Assembly: GCF_010093595.1 (NCBI RefSeq)
Contig: NW_022985443.1
Coordinates: 1,154,804 to 1,218,803, forward strand
DNA from: Mytilinidion resinicola
Lineage: Eukaryota; Ascomycota; Dothideomycetes; Mytilinidiales; Mytilinidiaceae
DNA: 64,000 bases
Direction of reading: 5' to 3'
Both the position numbers and the translations under genes were made by a program. The notes under the pieces are model-generated. The model did no database searches, was not told the origin of the DNA, and saw only the letters and a list, made by a program, of their open reading frames with translations. Numbering within the stretch: position 1 is the stretch's first letter; each line of letters opens with the position of its first letter. Positions 22,796-33,732 of the stretch are shown piece by piece.

Positions 22796-23199
22796 GAACT
22801 CGTGGGCTGATGGGAGCTCGGTCGGGGTAGCTAGAATTGCCCATAACCTAAACCGCGCGGACTCCATTTGCTATGCCATTTTCGATTCTTGGAAGATTCT
22901 AAATAGTTTGGTCTTTTCTCAGTTGCCAGTACGGCACCTTGCTTGTTGAAAGTCTGTAGACACAAAACCTACTGCAAGATCTCGAGATCAAGGTCAGATG
23001 TCGCAATTGAGCTGTGAGTGCTTCACCAAATGTTCCAAGGTGCCCATCGAAGTGAAATCTGTATACTGTAGCTCGGCAGATACTATTTCCTTTCCGAGCG
23101 TGCTCCAGATCCGAATCACTTCTTGCCGGCGTTTGTTGACGCCTTTGATCTGTTTCCATCCACACCAACTCGCATAACCCATCCATTTCATCACCTACG

Positions 23200-25241
23200 A
23201 TGGCGCCCTCCGACGCGCGCCCGCAAGATTCTGTCAATAACGGTGACCTACCTCCGACTCTCGAAGGACTCCCGGTCGAGCTGAAGACGATGGCCTTTGG
23301 CTATCTAGTGAGTAGACACCTACATACGATTCGGCACTCGTGCATGGATGCTGACTAGAGCTAGCGTGATGACAAGAAGGATCTCAAGAACTTGTGCCTC
23401 GTTAGCAAGAAAGTCGGGACTGTTGCGAATGTCGTGCTTTGGCATACCGTCAAGACTTACAACAAAACCATCCAGGGCTGAAAGAGATTAGGAAGCTCGA
23501 AATCTATCACATTCTAGTTGATAGCTTTGGAGGGGACGGCCCTTTTCACAAGCGTTCCATCGATCAGTTTGCCCGACTAGGCAACGCACTACCTGCAAAC
23601 CTGCTCACTCGTTGCTCGATCACCGGCATAAACGGAATTCTATGCTATTCCGGCGCGGGCATGTTCTTCGCTGCTCAAGCAGGATCTCTCCGATATCTGC
23701 TCATCGAAACTCGAAGCAGGTGGAACTGTTACGCAGAATGTAAGCTTCAGTTACCGCCACTCCCAGAACTAATTTCGCTGGACATACTTGGATACCACTC
23801 CGAAGACCGGTATCTGAGATCTTTCCGTAATCTTATCACGGATTCTTCAAAGCTATGCGGCCTCCACATTGAGATTCCCCAATCTCACATGTGTGGACAT
23901 GAATTAGCCAAGTTGAGATACATCTTCGACGGGGTACCGCTGGAAAAGCATGATCTGGACAGCCGCCGGCTCAAATTGACCCTATCTCGATTCAACTTCG
24001 ATCTTAGTTTCTCTGGATCCTCCTACCTGAACTTCCTACATTTGACATCGCTTCACTTAATAGCCTGTGGCAGTGCTGGCGCACTATTTGGCAAGCTTGC
24101 AGATACTGCTCCTCAACGCACTCCAGCGTTGAAGCGGTTCGAATACTGCGAGGAATTCTCCTCCAGGGGAGATCTCCAGCTCAAAGCCTTTCTGCAGTCG
24201 TTCGAAGGATTGGAGGAGCTTTTCCTCAACATTGACAACCGCAATTCCCGACTCCCGGCAATGGAAGCGATCATCCATCATTCTACTACCCTTACCGTCC
24301 TGCTAGTTGGTCAACTGGATAACAATAATCAGCCTCGATACTACGAACTAGACGAGTGTCAGTCTCTTTGTTTCTCTTGCACCAGACTTCAGCAGCTCGC
24401 AATCCCGCTTCCACCATTGAAAGTTCTGAAATATCATGAAAAGGAAACCGAATATGCGTGCGAAGATGAGGCACAGGAGGATGTTATTAATCGCGCTGAG
24501 AATGACGGCTATAAGAAGAGGAGGTAGACTATGAAGAGGTCTATGAAGATTGGGAAAATCAACGTTGCCGTCTTGGACATGACTGCTATGACACTGATAA
24601 CTTCGGATCTACATTATCCCCGTCTGACTATTCTGCAATGCTGGCGCTTGTAAGTTCCCAGCACTACCAGAATTTTGGAGAATGAGTTCTGGTGCAGCAC
24701 TAATCTATTCTACGGGTTCATCGCACAGCTGCCAAACTTGCACACTGTCCGCTCTACTTCCACTTTGCTTGACATTGATAAATGGCCAGCACGCCACTTC
24801 ATCATTCCGGATTCCGACTGTCGCTGTATCCCCGGCCCAAACGATCCTAGCTCGTCCGACTACGTTGCTCAAGACGACACAACAGATGCGCCACTGTCCT
24901 TCTCCGATTTGATGCAGAAAGAATGTTGTCTCGGACTGCACAACGTCGCCGAGACCGCCTTACAACATCTCGCCATCATGGGAAGGCCTGCCACTGTTTT
25001 CGCAATCTAGCCGACTGCCAAGGGATATCTTACTATCTACTCTGGAGCCGACGCACTACCTATGCGAGCATGGGGTGGTTTGGGACTCTGGCCGGACTAT
25101 CCGAATTGGGAGACGTGCCAGCACTTCATCGCCCGTACCGACGGTAGGCCGAGCGCGGCGAAGGGGTTGCGAGGGGATGAATGGAAAACTCATGCGCCCC
25201 AGTCGACCATCCTCGAGTACATGGTTCCCTACGACCCATGA
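23200..25241 (+). pseudogene. F-box protein pseudogene with several frameshifts
   Basis: Exon 1 starts MAPSDARPQDSVNNGD and reads into an F-box (LEGLPVELKTMAFGYL). An intron with a GTGAGT donor (about 23308-23364) is followed by DDKKDLKNLCLVSKKVGTVANVVLWHTV, the standard F-box second half. The frame then shifts near 23440-23480 into a long frame (LKEIRKLEIYHILVDSF ... to 24527) resembling the leucine-rich substrate-binding part. It shifts again near 24510 (EEVDYEEVYEDWENQ), again near 24670 (EFWCSTNLFYGFIAQL) and at least once more before 25241 (QHFIARTDGRPSAAKG). Four or more breaks with protein-like sequence on both sides of each argue for a dead gene. F-box proteins are substrate adaptors of SCF ubiquitin ligases; the substrate would be unknown. 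Confidence 0.65.
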
Positions 25242-25920
25242 GGTTGTGCGAGCCCAAGAAAAGGTAGGTCCAGCGGGTATTGAGTGGATCGACGAGGATC
25301 GACTTTCTACGGGGTTTTGCATCGGGATAATCCGGGGGCGTTGGTGTATTATTAAAGGCCAGGAATGATGAAAAGCCTTAAGTAGGATCCTTCATTTGTC
25401 CCTGCATACTGCACTCTGCTGTCTTCTTGCTTTCTTTGAAATATACGGAGAAGAACGAAAGCAGGCACCTACAGACACTACCGTCCCTATAAATTATTGA
25501 ACATGCCGACTTTCCAGCCTCATCCAGACTCTGAAAAGTGCATTGAAGCACCCACGGAAATAAATTTCACATCTTCACCTCACCCAGCTCTCAACACATC
25601 TACAATCCCCACATCACATCCATTTTTCGATTTTCCGAATCATCGTAGAATACATATCCTAGTCCCGGTCCCACCATCCCTTCCCCTCCAATCGACCTCA
25701 TACCCATCCATGCCAAGGAGCGAATCCTCTCCATACCTCCCCTTATCCATTCACACAATACAAATACAAATCCCCCCCAAAGCCGCCAAACAAAGCCAGG
25801 AAAAGAGCCCATCCGATGGGTTTTCTTTTGTAAAAAGCCAGTTTTTTTTTAAAAAAAAGAGGTAAAAACCCCAGGGAAGAGAACAAATTCCCAATCCGGC
25901 CCAGTTTCGGTAATCACTCC

Positions 25921-25953
<33 letters not shown>

Positions 25954-26211
25954 AAAGTAAGGAAAAGAAAAAGGGCATCGCTCCGAGAAAAACTCCCCTC
26001 ACTCGACGAGGTGACCGAAAAGAAAGAAAAGACGGCATGAGACCCATCCGTCATCTGATCCCATCTGTATAGCAAAACGCTTGGCTTCGCTCGACAGAAA
26101 GATTTCCCCTGAAAGCAAGTCCCGGCCGTAAATCACGCTTGCATTTGTAGACTCCGTTTCGCATTATCAAATCCTCGTGCCGATGACTATAAGAAACCGA
26201 GCTTAGCACGT
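25242..26211. other. Intergenic region with low-complexity tracts
   Basis: Contains a homopolymer junction (T-run then A-run) near 25840-25860 and an (AG)n microsatellite at 25923-25952. Both lie on the 3' side of scd6 (stop at 26212, minus strand), so the latter may appear as (CT)n in its 3' UTR. No gene is seen. Confidence 0.5.
25923..25952. repeat. (AG)15 dinucleotide microsatellite
   Basis: Thirty nucleotides of uninterrupted AG repeat, about 260 nt beyond the scd6 stop codon. It would be polymorphic between strains. Confidence 0.95.
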
Positions 26212-28403
26212 TCACGCCTCGTCGACGCCCTGGCCCCTGCCTCTGGGCACGCCGGTTCCGCCACGTCCCCTGAAGCCACCTCGTCCACGGCCGAATCCTC
26301 GTCCACGGCCGCGACCCCTGTAGCCGCCGCGGTAGTTGTCGACGCTGCCCTGCCCGAAAGTCTCGAGATTCCTCTTGCGCTCTTCGGTCCTGAACTCTTG
26401 CCCGCCGAGTCTTCGTCCCATCGCTTCTTCTCTATCCTTCAGTTCACTAGAGATGTTGTCGAAGAAGGAGCTGCCTTTATCGTATGTCGAGGCTGGGATA
26501 ACAACTTCCGCGGCTTTTTCAGCAGTGCCGTTGGTTGCAGAGTGGCCATTTGTGGCTGCTTCAGCAGCAGGCGGAGGAGATGCGACCTCACCACCAATGG
26601 GAGAGCCCGAGGCGATGGCTTCTTTGACGAGATCCTGCTTGTTGAACTTTGCGTTTGCAGAAGCGAAGTCATAGTCGGTAGTCGGGATCTCGATCTTAGT
26701 CGCTTGATGTGGGTGACCACCTCTTCCGCCTCGAGGGGCTCGTGCGCCACGATTGCCAGCTGCATATCCGCTGGTGCCTTGTTGTCGGCCATGTCGAATG
26801 CTCTCGTCCGTGCGCATTGCATTGACCTGCTTTGTGAGGTTGTCCATAGCACTATCGCCCTGCGGCCTGCCAGCAGCCGGTTGTCCCTTCTGGCCTGGAG
26901 CTGGACCTAGTTTTGCCATTGCGGCCGCAACGGCAGCAGTAGCGGCCTGCGTGGCATTCTGATACTGCAACGTAGCATTTGTAGCTGCCTGGCTGGGTTG
27001 AGCCGTGGTAGCTTGCGTTGCGGGAGTAGCGTGAGCAGCTGCCTTTGCTACACGAGGGCTGGGGATTGGTACTGCTGGAACAATGCGGCCAGACTTGGGT
27101 CCGCTGGGAGCAGCCTTGGCAGTAGGAGTAGGTTGAGCGGGAGGAGCCAGTGTTTGAGCGGGTGCCAGTGCTGCAGTAACGTCTGGTTTCGATTCAACAG
27201 GTGGTGTTGGAGCCTTCTTTGGTGCAGCTACCGGCGCTGGCGGAGTAGCCTGAGCGACAGGCTTTGCTAGTGATTTTGGTTCCGCTGGTTTTGTGGTACC
27301 ATCTGCCTCAGCGACCTTCGTCTGGATGTTCGGCTTCTCCTCCTTGCTCACCGAAGGCCCGATTGGAGCAGCCTGTGCGCCTTTGGGACCTTGTGGTTGT
27401 TGTTGTTGTTGTTGTTGTTGTTGTTGCTGTTGCTGACTGTGTTGGCCTGGAGGGCCAATCGGCATGGGCGGTTGTGGAGAGAACGGTCCGGAACCCGGCG
27501 GTTGATGTGGGAAGCCTTGACCTGGAGGACCATACCATGGTGGTGGACCACCTCCATAGCCACCTGGGCCACCCGGACCGCCTGGCATGCCTGGATATCC
27601 GGGAAATCCACCGGGACCGGGAGGAAATCCACCTGGTGGGCCGAAGCGCTGATTGTGGAAGGGAGGGCCATATGGTGGGTAGCCGGGAGGGAATTGGCCT
27701 GGTGATGGAAAGCCCTGCGGCGGTCGCTGTTGCTGTTGTTGGGGAGGCGGTGCCTGGTTCTGAGGAGGGCCCTGAGGAGGGCCTTGTGGGGGTTGCGGTC
27801 GGGCGGCCTAAATTTGACATTGATATTAGCAGGGCTCAGCTAATGCAAATGTCAAAAGTGAGAAGAGTTTTGGGTCTAGTATCAGAAGGAAGGCAACGGA
27901 AATATCCACATGGTTTTGCGCTCTCGGTGGTATACTGAATTTACATCCGGTATGTTTAATCATCTAGATGGGGCTCGATAAAGTGAATGAGGAAGACCTA
28001 CTCCAAGGATGGCCGGATCATTGGGCATGGTAGGAGGCGGTGGGGGTTTCGTTTCCTTCGCCGGCCCATCGATCCGGAGATCCTTCACATCGCTGCCACG
28101 GAAGACTATGTACTCGTAGACATTTTCAGAAGCGGAGATCTCATCTTCGCCATTGCGACGGCCTTCCGTGCCAAACGAGGTGACATTCTCGAGGGCGACG
28201 GTTGAGTTTTCCGAGTTGATTTCGTGAAGAGTGCCGACATATCTGTAGTGATGATGAGTAAGCGCACATAGAGTAGACGCGCTTATGGTACTGACCTAAT
28301 GTCGCTCTTCGAGATGAGAGATATTCGCGATCTGCAATGGCATCATTAGCTGGAGCTGTTGGAGACGTCAGGCTTGTGCGACTAACCCGATGAACTCGGA
28401 CAT
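26212..28403 (-). CDS. scd6: Scd6 / LSm14-family P-body RNA-binding protein
   Basis: Four exons (28387-28403, 28296-28331, 28002-28242, 26212-27807) give 629 residues. The start MSEFIGSRISLISKSDIRYVG and the following ~80 residues are an Scd6-type LSm domain. A long Pro/Gly/Gln-rich region follows with a polyglutamine run of 13 encoded by CAA/CAG at about 27396-27434. Then comes the FDF region (TDYDFASANAKFNKQDLV), the FFD motif (YDKGSSFFDNISSEL), the TFG motif (ERKRNLETFGQGSVDNYRG) and RGG repeats. Scd6 proteins act in the cytoplasm with Dhh1, Dcp2 and eIF4G to repress translation and promote decapping. The two first exons are tiny (17 and 36 nt). It is divergent from the PEX39-like gene across 563 nt. 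Every family block is present and in order. Confidence 0.95.
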
Positions 28404-28966
28404 TGTGAAGGAATGAGTTTGGATTGATGACTAGAGAGATAGTGAGGAGCATATGAGAAGAGGGAACAGAGAAGAGGAGGCGGGTTGGCGGAGACGGCGA
28501 GGCGCGGTGGTTGGTGATGGAGAGCAGAGCTGTCGAGTTTGTGGGAGGTCGAGAAAGGCTGGGGCGCTAAGAGCCCGCAGTTTAGCCTCTGAGCCATCAC
28601 GTGCAGCCCCCCTCACAGCTCAACTTCAACACCTCGACGTGGCCCGAGGCACATCTTTAGTGCTGGTCTGTAAGACACTCTGTGCGAAGGAGACAGAACC
28701 TCCCGTTTTAGAGCTCGTGCACAACAACACTCAACGGCCTAAATCACCTTCAATTCTAAACCAATAATCTTCAAAAAAGTATCAAGATATAGCCTTGACT
28801 TCGCGCTTCAATATTTTGCAAAAATAATTTCGGATATCGGGGCTGGGGGTGTTGTAATCAAGGCTTAACGTTGCCGCGCTAGCTGCCGTAAAACGAGCGG
28901 TTCTTTCTCCTCCGTACAGACACTGTTGCACCCATTCATGGACTTCTTTTTCTCAAGTTGCTCATT
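28404..28966. promoter_or_regulatory. Shared intergenic promoter region of scd6 and the PEX39-like gene
   Basis: A 563-nt spacer between two divergent ATGs (28403 minus, 28967 plus). No canonical TATA box is evident. The assignment rests on layout. Confidence 0.45.
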
Positions 28967-29582
28967 ATGAGTTCTTCTGCCGTGCTGAAAACGCCTGGAA
29001 ACACAAGTGATGTCTACGCCTCTGTGGACAGCTATCCATGGGACGATGATCAAGAATTCCAAGCTGGTCTCAGTGCTATACTGGGTAGCAACAGCTCACC
29101 TGAGCAATCCATAGAGCTGGAACTACGCGCTCGTTGCTTCTACTACTCCAGGCGAGCACCTCTTATCCTCATTACACTAATACTCGCCTAGCTAACCTCT
29201 CACCAGAAAATACAACACCAACATCGACTTCAACACCTACAAAGCCTACCGTGCAACCAATCCTACCTCTACAACCGGCACAGCTGCCCCCACCACAGCC
29301 GCAACAGTCGTCTCAGAAGCCTCAACCGCCCCCTCAACAACCTCAGCCGGCCCAGAGCCCGCAGCGCCCTACCCCACCTCCTTCGCCCACATCGTCGACC
29401 TCATCACAACGGGCCAGCCCATCCCCGGCATAAAAGAGATCCCCAACACCGTCCTCGAAGGCCAAGGCACCTCCGCCTCCCAGCCGCGGCGCAAGAAGCC
29501 ATGGGAGAAAGACACCTCTCCCCCCTCTCCGCCCGCCACCACACTCGCCGAACCCGAAGCTCCAGCAGCACCATCTGTATAA
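28967..29582 (+). CDS. PEX39-like (DUF5572 / yeast Yjr012c family) peroxisomal import factor
   Basis: Two exons, 28967-29151 and 29207-29582, give 186 residues. The only junction that keeps frame is a GC-AG intron (CCAG/GCGAGC ... CTAAC ... CACCAG). The protein reads SYPWDDDQEFQAGLSAILG, then LELRARCFYYSRKYN spanning the junction, NIDFNTYKAY, a Ser/Thr/Ala-rich insert, IVDLITTGQPIPGIKEIPNTVLEG and RRKKPWEKD. The [R/K]PWE motif and the PGIKEIP block are hallmarks of the family recently described as PEX39, which assists Pex7-dependent import of PTS2 proteins into the peroxisome matrix. That function is established knowledge of the family, not shown here. Unusually, the frame stays open from 29607 to 30014 after two close stops (see findings). 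Confidence 0.85.
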
Positions 29583-30612
29583 AACCCGCCGGACCCACCT
29601 CCTTAGACCCCCTCCAAAGGCCCCAAAACCCTCCCAATCCGGCAACCCATCTCGCGGCCACCACCCTTCTACAACCTCAACACCGACTCCATAGGAGCTT
29701 CTCGGGAACCCGATTACGCGATCACCACTCACGATCACCCAACGCCCAACCCCCCGGCCTCATTGAGGCAGTGCCCAGGATCAAGCATGCTCCATCGCCC
29801 AAACGCGTCGTCATACACGCACGCACAACGCCGTCCTTATAGCAGGCCACCCCCCCTTCCCCCTCCTCGGACTCCGAAGTCGGCGATCCCCGACATTCAC
29901 CGACTGCCCTCCCTAAGCGTTCCCGAACACGAGCTTGTAAATTGCGGGGAAAATGTAGACGCACAGCATCGGGATCTCCAGCCGCTAAGATGGGCAGTTC
30001 GCCGAGGGGGTTGAGGTTTCGGGGAGTATATATGTGGGCGCGCCCGAATCGGGCAGCGATCGGCGCTTGTGTTGACCTCATAGGTTTCGGCTGTTTTAGG
30101 AAAGAGGCTTGTTAGTCTTGTAGCCACGGGTAATATGACCGCACCCAATTGATTATATTCGCGTCCCCGGGGGGCGGGGAGAGAGGATTGGATGTGTGTA
30201 GAACTCAGCCGCCATACAGCGCAGCGTTTTTGATTCCCGAGAATGCTTTATCCCGTGAACCCCCTTTTATATATCCCATTATCCCATGCCCATCATATCT
30301 AGTTACAGAATATACACAAAAAAAACCCAATCAAACCCATCGGCCCAAAGCCCGGCCGTTTCAGCGGGGGGTATAATTCAAGAAAACTCGCCCAATCCCA
30401 TCCTTTGCCTGCCCGCCCGCTCGCAAATGCTTGTACAAGAAATAAAAACACGTAGGTATTTGCTGTAGAGAAAGATACCAATCCAAAAAAAAAAACACGC
30501 CTTGCCGTGGCCTATGGCGATGAAATATGCAAAATTAATTGCTTGCTCCCATCCTACCCACCAATCGAGCAACAGATATAAATGAACTGAAATAATAAAC
30601 TTATGATGAAAT
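29583..30612. other. Intergenic; includes an unexplained open frame downstream of the PEX39-like gene
   Basis: Between 29607 and 30014 the frame of the PEX39-like gene remains open and reads protein-like (RPPPFYNLNTDSIGASREPD). Stops at 29580 and 29604 separate it from the upstream coding sequence. The rest, AT-rich with A-runs near 30315 and 30485, lies 3' of the abp2 gene. Confidence 0.4.
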
Positions 30613-33600
30613 TCACAACACCGCATCCAGCACTTTATCCCGCAACCGCCCCACCTCCTCCCTCGCCTCGCCCAGTCTCCTCTGCGCCTCCTCAAACCTC
30701 GTCTTCCAATCCTCCCGCCCCTCGATATCCATCGGCTCCGCCCCGCCACTCGCCTGCCCCCCTTCTCCCCCCGTCTCCGCAATCTCGATCTCGAGACTCT
30801 TAATGCTGAACTCGCCGCTCATCGCCCCGATACTGACCTGGAAGAACACGTCCCACGTCTCCCTGATCCGGCCCCCGCTCGGGCTCTCCTCCTCGTCTTC
30901 CTCGTCGACGGGCGAGTCGTACCCGTCGCCGCCGACGCGGAAGCGCTGCACGACGACGTTTTTGACGCCGCCTTGCGGGCCGCCGGCGCCGAGGCCGGCT
31001 TGCGCGCATAGCCCGAGGCTGCTGGCGATGGAGAAGCGGATCGCATTGTCGGACATGGGTCTCGAGGAGTGGGCCGTGGAGGCCGGCGTGTGGGAGGCGT
31101 AGAGGTTCTGCAGGATGGCGTTGGCGAGGTGCCTGGCCTCTGTGCCGCGGAGGCGTTTGCGGCGGCCTGTGAGTGGGGCGCGGAGGAGGTCGGCGGCGAG
31201 GGCGCGGTTGAGGGTTTCATGGGTGAGGTTGGCGATTGGGGAGTCGGAGTGGGTTTGGGTGGGTTGAGCTGCCGATGCGTGTTGTTGCTGCGCTTGGCGG
31301 TGGATGTCCTGGGATGTGCGAGACGCTTGGGTGCTGGAGGGCGGGAACATGGACCGATCTATGTCGTCTTCGTTGTCGTCGTCGAAGAAGTTGTCGGAGC
31401 CGCGACGCGAGGTGGTGCTCAAGGCGGATGGAGGTAGGCCTGTGGAGGGCGTTGGGTCTTGTTCTCCATTGACTAGCAAGGTTGGAGTCACTAGTCGCAC
31501 TGGTCCGCCTATATGTGGAGGAACTTGGACTTGGAGTCGGGATGGCCGGCCCTGGGGATTGGTTGACTGTTCCTGCATGCTCTGTGTGGAGACTGCGGAA
31601 GCTGGGGTAGCAGGTGGAAAGCGGAAGTGATGCTCAGGTGGATCGGAGTGAGCACGCTCAACGATTGGTGTCAAGCCGCTGGTATTTCTATTCATGTCGA
31701 TGGTCGGCGCTTCCTTTGTGTTGGGATTGGCAGGAAATGTAACAAACGGCCCGTCGCGCACAGAACGATTGCTTGGAGGACGTCCACGAAGCTTTCCACT
31801 TGCCGAAGTACTATTACTTGGCCACGCCGAAGACACAGCAGGGCCGTGTCTCCTCCGCGACCTAGATTTTGCGCTTGATGGAGTGGTGGCCGACTGAGGC
31901 TCGTTAAAGGGGAAATCTGGAGGATGAGCTGCCTGCGGTGTTGTGGCAGACATAGGATGGGGAGTCGAGGGGTTATCTTGAGTGTTCAGTCGCCACCGAA
32001 TTTGCTGACCTGCCGACATAGGCGTAGCCGTGTAAGGTGTCAACCCCCTTGAATGGGGGTTGAGTCTACTTGGAGCAGAAGCAGTAGTCATGGCCGAGGC
32101 AGGTGTGATTGCTGAAGCTGCAGTCCAAGGATCATGCGCGCTCAGAAACCTATCCATGTCATCATTAGGGTGAGCGCTGTCGGGATACGCTGACTGTGGT
32201 TGGCTAATGAGGTTTCCAAAGGGGATAGACGTGTCTAGTTGAGGCCTTTTTCGAGGTGGTGTGGCATGGTCGGGAGTTTCCACGTCTTCGTCAGGGTCCT
32301 CAGTCTTCCGGCGTCCGCGCTTGGGTCGGAACTTGGGGTCCAGGGCACGGATAGCTAAGTCTTCTTCCAATGGGACAGCATCACGGCCGTCTGGCGGAAA
32401 TGGATTATGTGGTGGGGGTATTTGCAAATAGTAAACATGTTGCTTGCCGAGGAGGAATTCAAAGAACGCGTCTATGTGCATAGCACGCATCCATCGCTAA
32501 CGCGTGTCAGTCAAGTTACGTTATGATAATGTTGCTGACTGAGGGCAGACTGATAGGCAAGAGAAAGGAGATGTAAGAAAGTAGAATCGAGCGTGCAGGA
32601 TGATTCGCGACGTGTAGGTCTGAGTCTCGGCCCATGTTCCCAACTAAGAAATAGCTGCAAGATAGTGATAATTGAGCTCCGGCCGGCGAATGAGAATTTA
32701 GGCACTGTCTCTAGTTTCCAAAGACGGGCGTGAAATCTCTTCATGGTGTGGTAAGCCTGCACGCCGGCAGATAGGGGAAAAGAAGCAAGACGAAAACATA
32801 GGCTAACTAGCATGGTGCCTGGGGACATCTAGGCGCTATAGGGCAGAGGTTTCCCCTACGCCGCCACTATGTAACAGTGCCAGGCCCTGAGTAGGTAGCT
32901 ATACCCTTCGGCGTGGCCGGTGGCTAGGTGCCCATCATGTCCGGAAGAGGAATCTCGAAAGCCCGATGAAGCACCTCTTGACAGCCAAGGGACTTGAATA
33001 CCATATAGGAATAGTTCATCTCACCTTTAACCGGACAGAATACTGCTGTACTTTTTGCGTGCTTTGTCCCTTGTCCATATCGGGGGGTTCGACACCTAGA
33101 TCCAGGGCCAGCTGGGTCCATGTCTTGATCTCCTTCAAGTCCAGCTTCCGTATCAGCTCAAACAGCGACCAGGTGCTGAAACTCTTGCCATCGCTCTTGG
33201 GTGGTATTCGAAACGCTTTTGTGAGCTCCGATGTATTCGTCGAAGCAGGGAAACTAGGATTACAGTACAGGATGAAGGCGGCGTAGGCATCGTCAATCGT
33301 TTCGTCGGTCACGTCCCGCGACGGGGCGCTGCGGTCGTCGGGCACAAAGCCAGGGACTATCTGCTTTTGCTGGCCGGGCGAGAGAGCAGAGAAGCGCGGC
33401 GAGGCATTGGAGGGAGTCGAGGGGGTCTGGGAGCGTTGCGCAAGGTCTCCATAGTACTGGTGCGCCATGTGTGAGGAGTTGATGGAGGCATGGTCTGCTT
33501 GAAGGAGATGTGGTGACGCGGAGGGATGGGCAGCGAGCTGCGCATGGCCATTGCGGCCGCTGCTCTGGCTCTGCTCGAGGCCGGGGTCGATTGACGGCGG

Positions 33601-33732
33601 GACGGGATGTCGAAACGGGGCAAAAGCCGGACTGCCGTTGCTTGCCTGGTGGTTGTAGTGGGCGTGCGGCGCGAGATGGAGGTGAGTGTCCGACTCTGCT
33701 CCCGCCGTGGAGAAGTCGACCTGCAGGGCCAT
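30613..33732 (-). CDS. abp2: ARS-binding protein 2 (Abp2) homologue
   Basis: Two exons, 33025-33732 and 30613-32496, give 863 residues with a 528-nt intron that is long for this genome. The start MALQVDFSTAGAE is followed by a His/Pro/Ser-rich region. The conserved ARS-binding domain then spans the intron: TDETIDDAYAAFILYCNP, FSTWSLFELIRKLDLKEIKTW, STQKVQQYSVRLK joined to RWMRAMHIDAFFEFLLGKQH. Beyond it are basic patches (RPKRGRRK, PPRKRPQ), long Ser/Pro/Thr-rich stretches, and a C-terminal coiled coil (FEEAQRRLGEAREEVGRLRD). In fission yeast Abp2 binds AT-rich replication-origin DNA in the nucleus; origin binding here is inferred. The joined sequence RLKRWM fits the family, so I see no need for an extra exon inside the intron. 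Confidence 0.9.

Noticed and set aside
23439..24527. Treating the 362-codon frame as a complete intact gene
   Set aside because: It starts at a TTG inside F-box-like sequence that continues from another frame, so it is the middle of a broken gene rather than a gene of its own.
27308..27820. 170-codon Thr/Ser-rich frame opposite or beside scd6
   Set aside because: It is an alternative frame through the low-complexity polyglutamine/proline region of scd6, with no independent support.
32511..32828. 105-codon frame inside the long abp2 intron
   Set aside because: Splicing directly across the intron restores the family sequence RLKRWM; the inner frame adds nothing recognisable.
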